Assembly: GCF_024448895.1 (NCBI RefSeq)
Contig: NZ_JAMOIC010000007.1
Location: forward strand, 186,001 to 250,000
DNA length: 64,000 nucleotides
Reading direction: 5' to 3'
Source: Stutzerimonas stutzeri
GTDB taxonomy: Bacteria; Pseudomonadota; Gammaproteobacteria; Pseudomonadales; Pseudomonadaceae
Position numbers and translations under genes: made by a program. The notes beneath the pieces were generated by a model. It saw only the letters and a list, made by a program, of their open reading frames with translations. It was not told the origin of the DNA and did no database searches. This document shows positions 43,759-52,696 of this stretch, piece by piece. Each line of letters opens with the position of its first letter. Position 1 is the first letter of the stretch.

Positions 43759-44150
43759 GGGGCCGATTAGGATTCGACGCCGGTAACAAAGCTCTAGGTG
43801 CATGCCGAGTTGGTAACAGAACTCGTAAATCCACTGTTGCAACTTTCTATAGTTGCCAATGACGAAAACTACGAGGGCTACGCTCTCGCTGCGTAAGCGG
43901 CGCGACTAGTCCTTCTGGTAGCTTCGGCTCCAGCGATCACTAGGGGATGCCTGTAAACCCAAAGTGATTGTCACGTAGAACAGGATCGCCGCGTAGTACG
44001 TTGTGGACGAAGCGGCTAAAACTTACACAACTCGTCCAAAGCACCCTGCCAGTCGGGCGGCTGCGGATTAACTTAATAGACACGGCTAAGCATGTAGTAC
44101 CGACAGTGGAGAACTGGCGGACGGGGGTTCAAATCCCCCCGGCTCCACCA
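43759..44150 (+). ncRNA. ssrA: Transfer-messenger RNA (tmRNA)
   Basis: A 392-nt RNA. The 5' end GGGGCCG pairs with the 3' end CGGCTCC-ACCA to form the tRNA-Ala-like acceptor, with GGATTCGACG at the 5' side and the T-arm GGGGGTTCAAATCCCCC at the 3' side. An internal resume frame encodes the proteolysis tag. It rescues stalled ribosomes with SmpB. Confidence 0.97.
43855..43896 (+). other. tmRNA tag reading frame
   Basis: Resume codon GCC, then a frame ending in TAA that encodes ANDENYEGYALAA. The ALAA end is the ClpXP/ClpAP degron. Thirteen encoded residues, compared with ten in E. coli (ANDENYALAA): the extra three are EGY. Confidence 0.92.
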
Positions 44151-44154
44151 AATT

Positions 44155-44190
44155 AAAACCCCTGACTTTTCGCGAAGTCAGGGGTTTTTT
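44155..44190 (+). terminator. Terminator of tmRNA
   Basis: AAAACCCCTGACTT ... AAGTCAGGGGTTTTTT, a 14-bp stem with a six-T run, five bases after the mature CCA end. Confidence 0.95.
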
Positions 44191-44260
44191 GCGTTAGGGG
44201 TTAAGGATTGCACCGATACATGGCTTTCACGGCTACTTCGCAAGCCGACCGCTCCATGTA

Positions 44261-44998
44261 TCACTCGTATTGCCCCTGGATTCGCTCCAGCTCACCCAGA
44301 CGTCTCAACTGCTCTAACGCCCCGGCCCAGGCTGCTACTACCTCGTCATCGCTGTCTTCGCTGAAGGCTATATAAAGCGACGCGCGATATATCTCTACTG
44401 GTACCCGGCGCAGAGTATCGGGAGGCATGCCCATTAGGCGGGTGTAGTGAGCAACCCCTGCATCGGTATCACCGACGACTATTTCGGCGCGCCCTGCTAA
44501 CAGCATGCGGTAGAGCTGCGGGCTTCGCGCTGCGCTTTTATCGAGATTGTTGAAGCCCATCGATTCAAGTAAGTCTGGCACTAAGCCAGCATGTCGAGTT
44601 GTGATTTTCGGGACGGATTGCAAATGCGCTAGGGAATTCACCGGCCGGGGCGTATTAGCCAACTGGTAGGGATGAATAGACACTTCGACAATAGGGCCAA
44701 CCCACTTGTACAGCGGCTCGCGCCCCGCTGTCAGGAACAACGAGTACATGATTGTCTTGGGCCGATTCTGCAAAGCATGAGCGGATCGCATACTGGGCAG
44801 CATTACCATCTCAAAGTCATCACCGGTTAGGGCCATGATTGCCCGAACGATCTCGGTAGCCATCCCGGTGAGCTGGTTGTTCTCGAGATAATTGTATGGA
44901 GCCCACTCTTCGGTAACGACCCGATACTGATCGGCCCTGGCGAAAGTGCCGAACAGCAGCAAGCAAAGCAACGCAGCGATGAGTGTCAGAAGCTTCAC
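44261..44998 (-). CDS. Periplasmic substrate-binding protein (SBP_bac_3)
   Basis: A 245-residue protein with a signal peptide (1-22) and the type II solute-binding fold of amino-acid/polyamine binders: YRVVTEEWAPYNYLENNQLTG (landmark), GDDFEMVMLPSMRSAH, and LLAGRAEIVVGDTDAG. No permease or ATPase gene is adjacent, so it is either an orphan binding protein or a sensor partner. Start is a GTG at 44998 with a weak ribosome site. Confidence 0.85.
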   Translation of the reverse strand: MKLLTLIAALLCLLLFGTFARADQYRVVTEEWAPYNYLENNQLTGMATEIVRAIMALTGDDFEMVMLPSMRSAHALQNRPKTIMYSLFLTAGREPLYKWVGPIVEVSIHPYQLANTPRPVNSLAHLQSVPKITTRHAGLVPDLLESMGFNNLDKSAARSPQLYRMLLAGRAEIVVGDTDAGVAHYTRLMGMPPDTLRRVPVEIYRASLYIAFSEDSDDEVVAAWAGALEQLRRLGELERIQGQYE

Positions 44999-45084
44999 GT
45001 GGTGTGCCTGTTGTGCCGTGCGGTTTTTGATAAACCCCGTTCACTGGGTCATACAAGCATAGACCCTGCACGCGCCTGAGGGCC

Positions 45085-45899
45085 TCAGCGCTCGGCGTCT
45101 ACTTTCAGGCTCTCCAGCGCCCGCGCCAGGCTCGCTTGGGACAGTTCCCCCAGGTGACTGCCGATCTGGCGCCCTTCGGCGTCGTAGAACAGCGTCGTTG
45201 GCAACGCCGATGAGCCGATGTGCTGGCCAAGCCGCCCGCCGGTGTCGAGCAGCACGTTATCCAGCCCGTATCGCTCCCCCTGCAGAAATTCATTGATGAG
45301 CTGTGCCCCTTCCCCCTGATTGACGAAGAGGAAGGTCACGTCTGGCTCGTTGCGCTGTGCTTCGGCCAGTACTGGCATTTCCCGGCGACACGGCGGACAC
45401 CAGGTCGCCCATAGATTGATCACCAGGGGTTTGCCGATGAAGTCATGCAAGGCGACCGGCGCTCCCCGATGGTCCCGTAGGCCGATATCGGGTAACCGCG
45501 TGCCCTGCTCGAAGGCGTGATAGGCAAAGGTACCGAACCCCCAGCTCATGACGCCGACCGCGAGTGCCCATCCCAGCGGCTTGCGCAGCGTGCCCTCGCG
45601 CCAGCAGAGCCGCACGCCAAGAAACAAGGCGACCAGCACACCCGGCCAGGCAATGAGCCGCCATCGCGGATATCGATCACGCGCCAGGGCTCGTCACGGA
45701 AATGCTCGACGTAGACCAACACGAACGCCAGCCGAGCGATCAGCAGCGCCACCAGCAGCAACCGGAACAGCTGCTGCTCGGGGTTGCGTTCGCTGCGGCG
45801 CCCGACCCACCAGCCCGTCAGCATCGAAAGAAACAGACTCACAAGTAACAGGACATGAGGCACGGCCAGCGCCAGAGGCCCCACATTGATGGTCAACAT
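45085..45899 (-). pseudogene. Membrane-anchored TlpA-like thioredoxin, frameshifted
   Basis: Two frames make one family-like protein. From ATG 45899: an N-terminal part with several membrane helices (LTINVGPLALAVPHVLLLVS; LFRLLLVALLIARLAF) up to VIDIRDGG. The other frame continues IAWPGVLVALFLGVRLC and ends with a TlpA/ResA thioredoxin domain with WCPPC and LPTTLFYD. The join is near 45668-45673; restoring one base after GGCGGC would give GGFIAWPG, the expected family wording. So a one-base deletion splits it. It may be a real mutation, an assembly error, or two separately translated pieces; no slippery heptamer is obvious. Confidence 0.8.
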
Positions 45900-46231
45900 C
45901 CGACTCGCGTCATCATTTGAATCCAGAATGAGAAAATGCGGTGAGTGCGTCACCGGGGCACGCACGCATCAAGCATACCGGCAATGCAGGCGTCAGCTGC
46001 CTATACGCCCAGGCGGAACCATTACCGAATTTCACCGGACTGGACGCCAGTGCAGCGTTTCCACGAGAGGAAAACGTGAACGCGGGGAGACCACGTCAAG
46101 ACCTAACCGTTCAGCGGGAAACCACCTTCAGGCGATGAGCGGATGCTGCCAAACGATCGCCAGCTGTCAGAATGACATCACGGCTGCAGAGGCGCAGCCA
46201 TTCTTCTGAATCGAGCACGAGCCTGCTAACC
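45900..46231. other. Intergenic stretch without a recognised feature
   Basis: About 330 bp between the frameshifted TlpA gene and the next plus-strand ORF. No convincing ORF, RNA, terminator or known binding site was seen. Confidence 0.6.
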
Positions 46232-46447
46232 ATGTCTTCCGAAAAACTCTACACCATTGTCCTGGAGCACAGCCTGGAGGTACTTCTCGAGGCCGCCACG
46301 ATGGAGCAGGTCGAGGCGTTCTGGGATGCGTATGACACGCGCTACTTTGGTCTGCGCATGGAGGAAGAGAACAGCCACCACGCGCGCGTGATCGTGACTG
46401 ATGAAATCCCCGAGGAGGAGGAGGAGGCCGAGCTCTGCATCGGCTGA
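46232..46447 (+). CDS. Small acidic hypothetical protein
   Basis: A 71-residue protein: MSSEKLYTIVLEHSLEVLLE, then EQVEAFWDAYDTRYFGLRM, and a very acidic C-terminus with EEEEEAE. The ATG at 46232 is favoured because upstream residues look like translated intergenic DNA; no strong ribosome site. No family recognised. Convergent, 7 bp from the MFS transporter stop. Confidence 0.6.
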   Translation: MSSEKLYTIVLEHSLEVLLEAATMEQVEAFWDAYDTRYFGLRMEEENSHHARVIVTDEIPEEEEEAELCIG

Positions 46448-46454
46448 CCCCACG

Positions 46455-47864
46455 TCATTCCTCGTCGATAAGTCGCGCTGCCATGGTCTGCTTGCTGTCC
46501 AGCTGAAAGAACAATGTTGCAGCCAGCATCGACATCGCACCGATGCAAAGGAACGTCAGGTGGAAGGCGTCCAGCACCGCCTCCCCGTCTGCTCCCGGCA
46601 CGGTGAAGCCACCCAACAGCGCTCCCGCCGACGCTACACCCAGACTCATCGACAGCTGTACCACGACCGAGAGCAGGCTGTTGCCGCTGCTGGCGTTCTG
46701 GTTGCTGAGCCCGACCAGGGTCACGGTATTCATCGCAGTGAACTGCATCGAATTGACCATACCGATCAGGCTAAGGTGCACCAGCAGCAGCGCTGTAGCC
46801 GTGTCAGCGTCGATGGTCGCCAGACTCGCGATCAGGCTGCCCAGTAGCAGCGTGTTGCCGATCAGGATGCGCCGATAGCCGAGGCGATCAATCAGCGGCT
46901 TCGCCAAAGGCTTGATTGCCATCGCGCCGAGGGCCAGCGGGATCATTGTCATACCGGCCTGCGCCGGCGAATATCCCAGCGCAACCTGCAGCAATAACGG
47001 CAGCAAAAACGGCAATGCGCCGCTGCCCAGCCGGGCGAACAGGTTGCCGAAGATGCCGACAGCAAAGCTTCTGGTATGGAACAGCGTTGGGCTGAACAGG
47101 GGTTTATCGATGTGCCCGGCGCGAAGCCAATAAGCGGCCAGGCATGCAGCGCCGATCACCATCAGCAGCAGAACGCGTGCATGCGGCATATGCATCTCGC
47201 CGAGGCCTTCGAGGGCGATGGTTATCAGCACCATCGCACCGCCGAACAGCAGAAAACCCACGGTATCGAAGCGGATCCGCTCGGCGCTTTTCAGATCTGG
47301 CATGAACCGGAACGCTGCGATGCAGCCGATCAAACCCACCGGCAGGTTGATCAGGAATATCCAGTGCCAGGATGCGTATTCCACCAGCCAGCCGCCCAGT
47401 GTGGGGCCAATCAGTGGACCGACCATTCCCGGCAGCGCGATAAAGGTCATCACCCGCACGAATTCGCTTCGCGGGTAGGCCCGCAATATCACCAAGCGCC
47501 CCACCGGCAGCATCAGCGCGCCGCCCACCGCCTGCACGATCCGCGACATCACCAGCTGGTTGAAGCTATCGCTGATCGCGCAGAGTAACGAGCCAAGCGT
47601 GAACAGCAGAATGGCGGAGAAGAATATCCGCCGCGTGCCGAAACGATCCGCCATCCATCCGGACGCCGGTATCAGCAAGGCCACCGTCAGCATGTAGGCG
47701 ATGATCACGCCCTGCATGCGCAACGGGTCTTCGGCGAGATCGCGTGCCATGGCCGGCAACGCAGTGTTGAGAATGGTGCCGTCGAGGGTCTGCATGAAGA
47801 ACGCAATGGCGACCAGCCAGGGCAACACACGGGCAGTTCGAGCGTCCAGCACAGCGGTTTGCAT
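46455..47864 (-). CDS. DHA2-family MFS multidrug exporter (MdtD/EmrB-like)
   Basis: A 469-residue inner-membrane transporter with about 14 helices. DHA2 landmarks: FFMQTLDGTILNTALPAMA in TM1, the motif-A region GWMADRFGTRRIF, and motif C-like LPGMVGPLIGPTLGGWLVEY. Probably a drug:H+ antiporter; substrate unknown. No regulator or membrane-fusion partner adjacent. Divergent from the ftr operon, 319 bp apart. Confidence 0.9.
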   Translation of the reverse strand: MQTAVLDARTARVLPWLVAIAFFMQTLDGTILNTALPAMARDLAEDPLRMQGVIIAYMLTVALLIPASGWMADRFGTRRIFFSAILLFTLGSLLCAISDSFNQLVMSRIVQAVGGALMLPVGRLVILRAYPRSEFVRVMTFIALPGMVGPLIGPTLGGWLVEYASWHWIFLINLPVGLIGCIAAFRFMPDLKSAERIRFDTVGFLLFGGAMVLITIALEGLGEMHMPHARVLLLMVIGAACLAAYWLRAGHIDKPLFSPTLFHTRSFAVGIFGNLFARLGSGALPFLLPLLLQVALGYSPAQAGMTMIPLALGAMAIKPLAKPLIDRLGYRRILIGNTLLLGSLIASLATIDADTATALLLVHLSLIGMVNSMQFTAMNTVTLVGLSNQNASSGNSLLSVVVQLSMSLGVASAGALLGGFTVPGADGEAVLDAFHLTFLCIGAMSMLAATLFFQLDSKQTMAARLIDEE

Positions 47865-48183
47865 GAAATCTCCCGGCTCGAAAAAATGCCTATGGTAGGC
47901 GATGCCAGACCCGAGTTGCCGCAGAAAAAGGACATCCGTTACTCACTCGGTACATCACCAAGCAGGAAATGCGCAGCGTCATCAGGGTGTGACAACGCAA
48001 CGCACCATAACGCCTTCAGCACCCATGAGCCGCGCGCTTGAGCGGTTCAGCCCCCGCCTTCGACCCGCAATCCGGGTATACGTAACAAACTATTTCCTAC
48101 AGAATTGACGCGAATCATTATCGTTAACCCTCGCGAATGCGAACCTCTGTTCGTCATTCCACAACGCCCCTTCTGGAGGCCTC
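47865..48183. other. Intergenic region between MFS exporter and ftrA
   Basis: No gene seen. It contains promoters of two divergent genes and a Fur-like box near 48104-48123 close to ftrA. Confidence 0.6.
48104..48123 (+). promoter_or_regulatory. Fur-like box upstream of ftrABCD
   Basis: ATTGACGCGAATCATTATCG. The right half AATCATTATC is identical to the Fur consensus; 13 of 19 bases match GATAATGATAATCATTATC. It lies 61 bp before the ftrA ATG. Confidence 0.6.
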
Positions 48184-48717
48184 ATGCGCATTCCCGCAAC
48201 ACTCGCCATCGCTTCGTTGCTCCTCACTCCCCTCGCTCAGGCCAAGGAGTACCCCATCGGTGAACCTCAGCAATGCGGCGGTATGGAAGTCGGTGCGGTG
48301 TATCTGCAACCGGTCGAGATGGAGCCCGCAGGCATGATGCTCGATGCCGCCAAATCCGACGTTCACCTTGAAGCCGACATCGCTGCGACCGAAGACAACC
48401 GTAACGGCTGGCAGGAAGGCAGCTTCGTCTCTTACCTGAACATCCGCTATTCGCTGAGCAAGAAAGGCTCGGACGAGAAGATCGAAGGCGACTTCCATCC
48501 GATGGTCGCCAACGACGGGCCGCACTACGGCGACAACGTCAAGCTGATGGGTCCAGGCAAGTACTCGCTGACCTTCACCATTTCCCCGCCGGGCGGTGAT
48601 CACGCCATGTTCGGCCGTCACGTAGACAAGGAAACCGGCGTCGCCCCCTGGTTCGAACGCTGCGAGCTGAACTACGAGTTCACCTACGCCGGCATCGGCA
48701 AGAAAGGCGGTTACTGA
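48184..48717 (+). CDS. ftrA: Periplasmic iron-binding P19/FtrA protein
   Basis: A 177-residue protein with a signal peptide (1-20) and the P19/Tp34 fold: YPIGEPQQCGGMEVGAVYL, an acidic/Met-rich metal site (EMEPAGMMLDAAKSDVHLEADI as landmark) and FGRHVDKETGVAPWF. P19 proteins bind Cu and Fe in the periplasm and feed an FTR1 permease. First gene of a four-gene unit that matches FtrABCD of Bordetella and Brucella. GGAGG ribosome site. Confidence 0.93.
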   Translation: MRIPATLAIASLLLTPLAQAKEYPIGEPQQCGGMEVGAVYLQPVEMEPAGMMLDAAKSDVHLEADIAATEDNRNGWQEGSFVSYLNIRYSLSKKGSDEKIEGDFHPMVANDGPHYGDNVKLMGPGKYSLTFTISPPGGDHAMFGRHVDKETGVAPWFERCELNYEFTYAGIGKKGGY

Positions 48718-48730
48718 GCCGGAGGTCAGC

Positions 48731-49063
48731 ATGCGACGCGTCCTGCTTCCTGCCCTCGCCCTGCTCGCTGCTGGCTTTGCCGGCGGCGCCCAGGCCGGGC
48801 TGCCCACCTACGAGCTGACCATTCGCGACGGCCACTTCGAGCCGGCAACCATCGAGGTACCGGCTCGCCAGCGCTTCAAGATCGTCGTGATCAATGCCGG
48901 CTCCGGCCCAACCGAATTCGAGAGCACGCCCCTGCGGGTAGAAAAGGTGCTCTCGCCCGGCGTCACCTCGTTTGTGGTTATCCATCCGCTCAAGCCGGGC
49001 CGCTACCCCTTCTTTGACGAATTTCACATGGATCTCCCGGAAGGGGAAATCATCGCCAAGTAG
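48731..49063 (+). CDS. ftrB: Periplasmic cupredoxin FtrB
   Basis: A 110-residue cupredoxin-like protein with signal peptide (1-22): YELTIRDGHFEPATIEVPA, VVINAGSGPTEFES, and the C-terminal YPFFDEFHMDLPEGEI. It resembles the N-terminal domain of EfeO. Proposed to oxidise Fe(II) or hand it to the permease. 13 bp after ftrA with GGAGG. Confidence 0.9.
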   Translation: MRRVLLPALALLAAGFAGGAQAGLPTYELTIRDGHFEPATIEVPARQRFKIVVINAGSGPTEFESTPLRVEKVLSPGVTSFVVIHPLKPGRYPFFDEFHMDLPEGEIIAK

Positions 49064-49150
49064 TTCCCATGGTCTGCCGGGCCGTGGCGTCGTGACAGGG
49101 ATGCGAGACGCCACAGCCAAACCGTCAGGCCATACATCTGGAGACACGAC

Positions 49151-50008
49151 ATGGGCCAATCAATGTTCATCGTCTGGCGCGAAAGCGTCGAGGCCCTGCT
49201 GGTCATCGGCATTCTGCATGCCTGGCTGAGTCAGCAACCGGACAATCGCCACGCGCTGCGCATGCTCTGGGGCGGCGTGGTCGCCGGGCTGGGCCTGGCT
49301 TCGTTGCTGGGCTGGGGCATCCTCAGCGCAGGTGACTGGCTGGCAGGCCCGGCAGGTGAATGGTTCCTGTGCGCCATGCTGCTGGTCGCCAGCCTGCTGA
49401 TCCTGCAGATGGTCGGCTGGATGCATCATCACGGGCGCGACCTCAAGCGCAACCTGATCGACAACGCCGCTGCAAAGCTCAGCCAGGGCAGCGGCGTCGG
49501 GCTGCTGGTGCTGGCGATGTTGGCAGTGGCTCGCGAAGGCAGTGAAACCGTGGTGTTTCTCTACGGCATCGGTCACCAGCAACAAGGCTCGGACCTGACC
49601 GGTTTCGTCATCGGGGGCGTGCTCGGGTTCGTGCTCGCGTTGGCTAGCTATTTCGCTCTGCAGGCCGGTAGCCGGCTGTTCTCCTGGAAACGCTTCTTCG
49701 CTGTCAGCGAAGCGCTTTTGCTGTTGCTCGGTGCAGCCCTGCTGATGGCCGGGCTGGACCGTTTCAGTGGGCAGTTGATGGGCATGGATGTGCCTGAATT
49801 CTTCTATACATTTCTTGGTGATCCGCTGTGGGACACCTCAGCACTGCTCGATGACGGCGGCACGCTGGGCAGCACCATCGCCGGACTGACCGGTTACCGC
49901 GCCATGCCCTCCACGGCAGCGGTAGGGCTAACAGCACTTTACTGGCCGGCAGTCTGGCTCTGGTTGAGACCACGCGCGCAACCCCGGCTGGAGGCTCAGC
50001 CCGCATGA
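49151..50008 (+). CDS. ftrC: FTR1-family iron permease FtrC
   Basis: A 285-residue inner-membrane protein with about seven helices and the two FTR1 motifs: WRESVEALL near residue 9 and REGSETVVFLYG near 118 (RExxE). FTR1 permeases take up iron coupled to oxidation. Overlaps ftrD by 4 bp (ATGA). Confidence 0.95.
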   Translation: MGQSMFIVWRESVEALLVIGILHAWLSQQPDNRHALRMLWGGVVAGLGLASLLGWGILSAGDWLAGPAGEWFLCAMLLVASLLILQMVGWMHHHGRDLKRNLIDNAAAKLSQGSGVGLLVLAMLAVAREGSETVVFLYGIGHQQQGSDLTGFVIGGVLGFVLALASYFALQAGSRLFSWKRFFAVSEALLLLLGAALLMAGLDRFSGQLMGMDVPEFFYTFLGDPLWDTSALLDDGGTLGSTIAGLTGYRAMPSTAAVGLTALYWPAVWLWLRPRAQPRLEAQPA

Positions 50009-51387
50009 TTGCCGCCTCGTCGTGGCTGGCGCGGGCGGGTGACCTGCTGCGCCAGCATGCCCGAACCATCCGGCTGATTCAGTGGCTGGTGGTGGGTTTC
50101 TATCTGGTGCTGCTGCTGGTTCCAGCGTTTCTTTCGCTGCCGCCCTCCGAGGCGCGCATGCTCGACAGCGTTACGGTGTTCGCCCAGTTCTTGTTCTGGG
50201 GGCTCTGGTGGCCGTTCGTGCTGCTTTCGATGGTGCTGTTCGGGCGCCTCTGGTGCGGTGTGCTCTGCCCTGAAGGTTCGCTCAGCGAATGGATCAGCTG
50301 GCGTGGGCTGAACAAGCGCACCCCGCAGTGGATCCGCTGGAGCGGCTGGCCGACCATCGCGTTCGTGCTGACCACGGTGTATGGCCAGCTGATCAGCGTT
50401 TATGACTATGGCCAGGCCGCAGCGCTGATCCTTGGCGGCTCCACCGTAGCGGCGATGGTGGTGGGCTTTCTGTACGGCCGCGGCAAACGCGTCTGGTGCC
50501 GTCACCTGTGCCCGGTCAGCGGTGTATTCGGGCTGCTGGCGCGGCTGGCGCCGGTCTATTACAAGGTCGATGAAGAGCGCTGGCAGGCCAATCAGGGCCC
50601 GCATTTGCCGACTCCGAACTGCGCGCCACTGATCGACATTAGGCGGATGAAGGGCAACAGCGAGTGCCACGCCTGCGGCCGTTGCAGCGGTCAGCGTGGC
50701 GCGGTCACGCTGGCGGCGCGCTCGCCTAACGCCGAGATCATCATTGCCAGTGACCAAGGTGCGCGCGAGCATCAGCACTGGGACAGCACCCTGCTGCTGT
50801 TCGGCATGATCGGCCTGGCCATGGGCGCCTTCCAGTGGACGGTCAGCCCCTGGTTCATCACCCTCAAGCAGACGGCTGCCGAGTGGCTGGTGGATCGCGA
50901 GATCTTCTGGCCGCTGGAGGCAAACGCGCCCTGGTGGCTGCTGACTCACTACCCACAAGCCAACGACGCCTTCACCTGGCTCGATGGCGCGGCGATCCTC
51001 ACCTATATCGGCGCTTGCTCACTGCTGATCGGCGGCGCGCTTTGGCTGTTGCTGCGTGCCGCAGTGCGCCTGATGAACCGTGATGATCGAGTATTCCAAC
51101 ACCTGGCCCTCACGCTGACGCCGCTGGGCGGAGCCGGGCTGTTCCTCGGCCTCTCGGCGACGACCGTCAAACTGCTGCGCTACGAAGGCTTCATCCTGGC
51201 CTGGGCGCAACCCGCCAGAGCGCTGTTGCTGGCGGGCGCCATCGCCTGGAGCCTTTATCTGGCCTGGCGCGTGATCAGCCGCTATGGCTCCGATGGTCTG
51301 CATCGGCTGTCGGCGTTTGGTTGCGTGGGGTTGGCCACAGCGGTGGTTGGTTACGGCTGGTACCTGCAGTTCTGGGGTTGGAGCTGA
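50005..51387 (+). CDS. ftrD: Polytopic ferredoxin-like membrane protein FtrD
   Basis: A 460-residue NapH/NosR-like membrane protein with about six to eight helices and cysteine motifs WCGVLCPEG, WCRHLCPVSG and CHACGRCSGQRG. In Bordetella FtrD is thought to accept electrons from iron oxidation during transport. Translationally coupled to ftrC. Its last 36 bases have a decayed copy at 52522, in the REP island. Confidence 0.9.
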   Translation: MIAASSWLARAGDLLRQHARTIRLIQWLVVGFYLVLLLVPAFLSLPPSEARMLDSVTVFAQFLFWGLWWPFVLLSMVLFGRLWCGVLCPEGSLSEWISWRGLNKRTPQWIRWSGWPTIAFVLTTVYGQLISVYDYGQAAALILGGSTVAAMVVGFLYGRGKRVWCRHLCPVSGVFGLLARLAPVYYKVDEERWQANQGPHLPTPNCAPLIDIRRMKGNSECHACGRCSGQRGAVTLAARSPNAEIIIASDQGAREHQHWDSTLLLFGMIGLAMGAFQWTVSPWFITLKQTAAEWLVDREIFWPLEANAPWWLLTHYPQANDAFTWLDGAAILTYIGACSLLIGGALWLLLRAAVRLMNRDDRVFQHLALTLTPLGGAGLFLGLSATTVKLLRYEGFILAWAQPARALLLAGAIAWSLYLAWRVISRYGSDGLHRLSAFGCVGLATAVVGYGWYLQFWGWS

Positions 51388-51657
51388 TTTCTACAATCCG
51401 AACGGTGGGCTGAAGCCCACCCTACTTGGCTGCAGCTGGAGCCGGGCGCCACGTAGGATGGCGTTGAGCGAAGCGATACCCATCGTTATCGCAGCCCACC
51501 CAGCCCGCCGGCGCTAGCACCTGAATTAACAGTCTATGCAGGACTTCGGCGAGCGCCTCGGGTCTCTCCAGCCACAGGGTCGGCGAGGCCGCTGCCACGG
51601 ATTGCAAGCAGCGTGATGCGCGGGATACCTTGCAGCATTCCTCTGCGAGTCAGCGCC
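51388..51657. repeat. REP-containing intergenic region after ftrD
   Basis: Contains AACGGTGGGCTGAAGCCCACCC at 51401-51422 (copy 1 of three in the window) and a second REP-like stretch GTAGGATGGCGTTGAGCGAA near 51454. No gene seen. Confidence 0.75.
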
Positions 51658-52116
51658 ATGCCAATCAACTGGATCTGCAAACACCATTCCGAACTCGACA
51701 CGCAGCAGCTCTACGCAATTCTTCGTCTGCGCGCGGAAGTCTTCGTGGTCGAACAACAATGCGTGTACCTGGATGTGGACGGCCAGGACTTGCTGGGCGA
51801 CACCCACCACCTGATGGCTTGGCAAGCGCAACAATTGGTCGCCTACCTGCGCCTGCTCGATCCGATCCAGCAAGGCGGCGACGTGGTCATCGGCCGCGTC
51901 GTCACCGCGCCTTCGGTACGCAGCCAAGGCATCGGCCGTGAATTGATGGTGCAAGCACTGGAGCATGCCGAGAGATATTGGCCGGGCGAGCCGATCTACC
52001 TGTCAGCTCAGGCCCACCTGCAAGGCTATTACGGCCGTTACGGCTTCGAACCGGTGGGCGAGGTGTATCTCGAGGACGGGATTCCGCACATTGGCATGCG
52101 CCGGGATCTCGGATAA
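51658..52116 (+). CDS. ElaA-type GNAT acetyltransferase
   Basis: A 152-residue GNAT-fold protein: ILRLRAEVFVVEQQCVYLDVDG is the ElaA N-terminal signature, and the acetyl-CoA loop is SVRSQGIGRELMVQAL, followed by YYGRYGFEPVGE. The acceptor is unknown for the family. The ATG at 51658 fits family length; there is no clear ribosome site. Flanked on both sides by REP sequences. Confidence 0.88.
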   Translation: MPINWICKHHSELDTQQLYAILRLRAEVFVVEQQCVYLDVDGQDLLGDTHHLMAWQAQQLVAYLRLLDPIQQGGDVVIGRVVTAPSVRSQGIGRELMVQALEHAERYWPGEPIYLSAQAHLQGYYGRYGFEPVGEVYLEDGIPHIGMRRDLG

Positions 52117-52521
52117 ATCACGCAGAAGGCCGATTGGGACCCAGCATCGTCTGGCAACTGGATAACAAGACCGGCTGCCGCCAAAGGGACAGGCCTGAAG
52201 GCTGTATCTGGTCAGAAGCTAATCGGCCCATGGCGCTAAGGGACCGTAGACCGTTCACGCAGAACGGTGGGCTGAAGCCCACCCTAACTGACTGATCGTC
52301 AGTCCCATCCCTTGTAGGAGCCAGCTTGCTGGCGATCTTTGTCGAGCGACTTAAAAGCCGTGCAATCATCCTGATTGCGAGCGAGCTCGCTCCTACGAAA
52401 AGCAGCCTGTGAGTGCCGTTCCCTGAAGGCTGTACTGACAAGAAGGTAATCGGCCGCACGGCGCCCAAGGGGCCGTGAATCGTCCACGCAGAACGGTGGG
52501 CTGAAGCCCACCCCACCTGAC

Positions 52522-52557
52522 TACGGCTGGTATCTGCAGTTCTGTGGTTGGAGTTGA
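52522..52557 (+). repeat. Decayed copy of the ftrD 3' end
   Basis: Matches 51352-51387 (the last 11 codons and stop of ftrD) at 33 of 36 bases. It would read YGWYLQFCGWS-stop against YGWYLQFWGWS-stop. Displaced by 1170 bp, with elaA in between. Confidence 0.9.
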
Positions 52558-52664
52558 TCGTCAGTGCTACCCCTGTAGGAGCCAGCTTGCTGGCGATCTT
52601 TGTTCAGCGACTTAAGAGCCGTGCAAGCACCCTGATCGCGAGCAAGCTCGCTCCTACGAAAAGC

Positions 52665-52696
52665 CCGCAATGCCGCAATGCCGCAATGCCGCAATG
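52665..52696 (+). repeat. Tandem octamer CCGCAATG, four copies
   Basis: Four perfect head-to-tail copies of CCGCAATG directly after REP unit B and 13 bp before the nrdG stop. Confidence 0.95.

Noticed and set aside
44100-44260. Integration site (att) at the tmRNA 3' end
   Set aside because: tmRNA is a frequent target, but no second copy of its 3' end and no integrase were found nearby.
45640-45680. Programmed frameshift in the TlpA fusion gene
   Set aside because: No slippery heptamer or stimulatory hairpin seen; a simple one-base deletion explains the data better.
52118-52516. Small minus-strand frames in the REP island
   Set aside because: They translate REP palindromes and repeat between units A and B; no coding signs.
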